Part shown: in pieces, positions 62,350-64,000 of the stretch
Position numbering within the stretch: the first letter of the stretch is position 1
How the letters are laid out: each line of letters starts with the position of its first letter
Assembly: GCF_028372415.1 (NCBI RefSeq)
Contig: NC_092875.1
Location: 30,201,712 to 30,265,711 of the forward strand
From: Notamacropus eugenii
Taxonomy: Eukaryota > Chordata > Mammalia > Diprotodontia > Macropodidae
DNA length: 64,000 nt
Direction: 5' to 3'
Program-made: the position numbers and the translations under genes
Notes under the pieces: generated by a model
Told to the model about the DNA's origin: nothing
Databases searched by the model: none
What the model saw: only the letters and a program-made list of their open reading frames with translations

Positions 62350-62790
62350 CCTCCTCTGCTTTGCCCTTTTGGGATTTAGCTTAATTCAACCTTTCTGCTT
62401 GTTCACCATGTACTCCAATTTCCTCCCTTTCCAAAAACAAATCGAGGTGTCTCTTGAACTCATGTATCCCCTTGCCTCACTTGCCTTCCTCTTTAACGTT
62501 TTCCATATGTGCATTCGCTTAGCGAGAAGTCAGTCCTCTCATTGCTGAGATATCCGATGTCTGGGTAATGTTCGTTCGTGTTTGGCCCCCTCTGTGGTAT
62601 GAAAAGCCCCTCTCTTTTCCTTTTGCCCTTTCATAAATAGGGCTATGGCTTGGGAATCTCATTTCCTCTGTGAATAAGTCCAGCTCTTTTATTATTAGAG
62701 GCCTACAGGAGGCCAATAATTCCCTTGGGAGCACGTGAAATCACTTTGTTTGGTGCTGTTGTCTACACCATCATAAGTGAGAAGTGCCTA
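62350..62790. promoter_or_regulatory. Candidate conserved regulatory block
   Basis: Repeat-free, complex sequence right after the purine tract. Motif-like words include 'ccatatgtgc' (E-box), 'ttcataaatagggctatgg' (CArG/MEF2-like), 'ctcttttattattagagg', 'gaggcctacaggaggcc', 'gccaataattccc' and 'gagcacgtgaaatcac' (CACGTG E-box). A 71-codon minus frame is unremarkable. Of all blocks here it looks most like an ancient conserved element, by eye. Confidence 0.38.
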
Positions 62791-62794
62791 TAAA

Positions 62795-62995
62795 ATACCA
62801 CTAGATTCTGTTAAAAGGCAGAAGCACATAATGGAATCAATGACAGATTTAGTGGGAGGACCTGGGTTCAAATCTTCACTCTACAGGTTACTACTTATTT
62901 ATCCTAGGATGAGGCATTAAATCCCTTCAGGCCTCAGTTTCCCCATATGTAAAATGAGGGATTTAAGATTTCTTGAATGTGAGATAGGTGGTGAT
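62795..62995 (+). mobile_element. MIR-type SINE
   Basis: Sense: 'gggaggacctgggttcaaat', 'tatcctaggatgaggcatta', 'cctcagtttccccatatgta'. Confidence 0.85.
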
Positions 62996-62999
62996 AGAG

Positions 63000-63400
63000 T
63001 AAAGCATTTTAGTGTTTAGGCTCATCAAATTATTTTTAGGGTTTTCGGAAAATTTAGAGTTCATTTATACAAAGATATTTTATATTTAAAGGTGGGGAGG
63101 TATACCCTTCTCAATTAATCATAGAAAGCCTAAGCATCTGAATTGAATCAATTATGCAATGAAAAAAAATAAATCCTTAACCCATTGAAAATGAGTATAT
63201 AAAACAAGTATAATTATAAAAATATAAAATATATGTAATCTATAATTATAATTAAATAATGAAAAAATATATAAATATATAAAATAATTAAATAAATATA
63301 AAAATAATATAAAATAAATCCTTAACCAATTTAAAAAATCACAGGATCTTTGGAACATTGGATAAAGACATATGACTCCACACAGAAAATGTTAGATTGG
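63000..63400. other. AT-rich sequence
   Basis: A strongly A/T run at about 63,165-63,340 made of taaaata/ataaata words. Nothing else recognised. Confidence 0.6.
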
Positions 63401-64000
63401 TTGAAAACAGACCAGGTAATGCCTTTGAACTAAGTATGAAAACGCAAATGAATTTGGAATCAATTGGTCAAATAGGAGCAGACTCCAAATTTGGGAGCTG
63501 AAGGTTCCAGTCTCCTGAGAGAGAATCACTTTTGGGGAGAAAAAAGAATGCATCTCACCTTCTCCTCCACTGTCCCTCTTGGCCATGTCACCGGAGAGCC
63601 TGGACCAGTAGGACATAATCCAGATGGAAGGAGAGACAAACACGTCGGGACAAACAGGAAGTCTCCCAAGAAAAGGCAAGTGAAAGAGAATTCACCAGAT
63701 AATGACCTTCTGAATTTCCAAAGGGCTGTAGATGTGGAGGTCCCGCTAGTATTGGTAGTAATATCCCTGAGAGCAGCATCCTTGGAGCATCGCTGGTTGA
63801 CAGTGGCTGAAGCAGTCGCTTTGCTTTTTCAGATCCCTTCTCCCATTGGTTACTTCTTCCCAGAACCTTCATTTCAAAGAAGGGTTCAGATCAGCCATCT
63901 CTCGTTCTTGGGACATAGCCACTATTCCTACCTTTCCTTCCTCCCCTTGCTTTCCAGGTTCCTTTTCAAATTTGATTTTCTTTCATTAGAAGAGCCATCT
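63400..64000. other. Unique sequence to window end
   Basis: Repeat-free as far as I can see. Minus frames of 94-95 codons overlap each other without recognised domains. 'gctttgctttttcag' near 63,818 resembles a splice acceptor on the plus strand, but the following frame is not distinctive. Confidence 0.4.

Noticed and set aside
63588..63872. 94-codon minus frame near the window end
   Set aside because: Overlaps another frame of equal length on the same strand in a different register, and neither shows family motifs.

Overview
This window looks like a stretch of marsupial nuclear genome, either intergenic or deeply intronic. I found no intact protein-coding gene. The marsupial assignment rests on the repeat types. 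There are many CORE-SINEs of the Mar1 type, carrying a tRNA-like head, the CORE motif with 'cagtttcctcatctgtaaa', and an RTE/Bov-B-like tail ending in 'actgaacaacaa'. There are also MIR/Ther1 and LINE2 relics, RTE (Bov-B-like) LINEs with tRNA-headed SINEs that share their 3' end, and a long L1 whose 5' end reads like the opossum-type L1 promoter. Which marsupial it is cannot be settled from this sequence alone. All family names are by recall of consensus features, not by search.

Layout: 0-16 kb holds old SINE and LINE2 pieces, several L1 3' ends, unique blocks and an RTE copy (14.3-15.4 kb) that abuts a U6 snRNA pseudogene. 16-21 kb holds two antisense L1 remnants. 21-29 kb has MIR/LINE2, a CR1/L3-like piece, nested Mar1 insertions and a second RTE copy. 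29.4-34.4 kb is one old sense-strand L1 split by SINEs and microsatellites. 34.9-41.6 kb is a near full-length antisense L1 (5'UTR, ORF1, spacer, ORF2, 3'UTR) with an 11-bp target-site duplication, disabled by frameshifts and a change in the reverse transcriptase catalytic box. 42-50 kb has a 355-bp tetranucleotide array, LINE2, a 33-bp tandem repeat and a 7SL RNA pseudogene. 50-64 kb has more LINE2/MIR, a GAA/GAG array, a hAT-like element, a minisatellite, a purine tract of about 1 kb and unique sequence.

Between the repeats lie several non-repetitive blocks dense in transcription-factor-like motifs (2.2-2.6, 9.3-9.5, 12.8-13.1, 46.0-46.4, 47.6-48.0, 56.3-56.6 and 62.4-62.8 kb). They are the best candidates for conserved regulatory elements, but conservation could not be tested here. 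I found no undescribed coding system. The most informative findings are two small-RNA pseudogenes (7SL and U6), several clean retrotransposition footprints and the candidate regulatory blocks.
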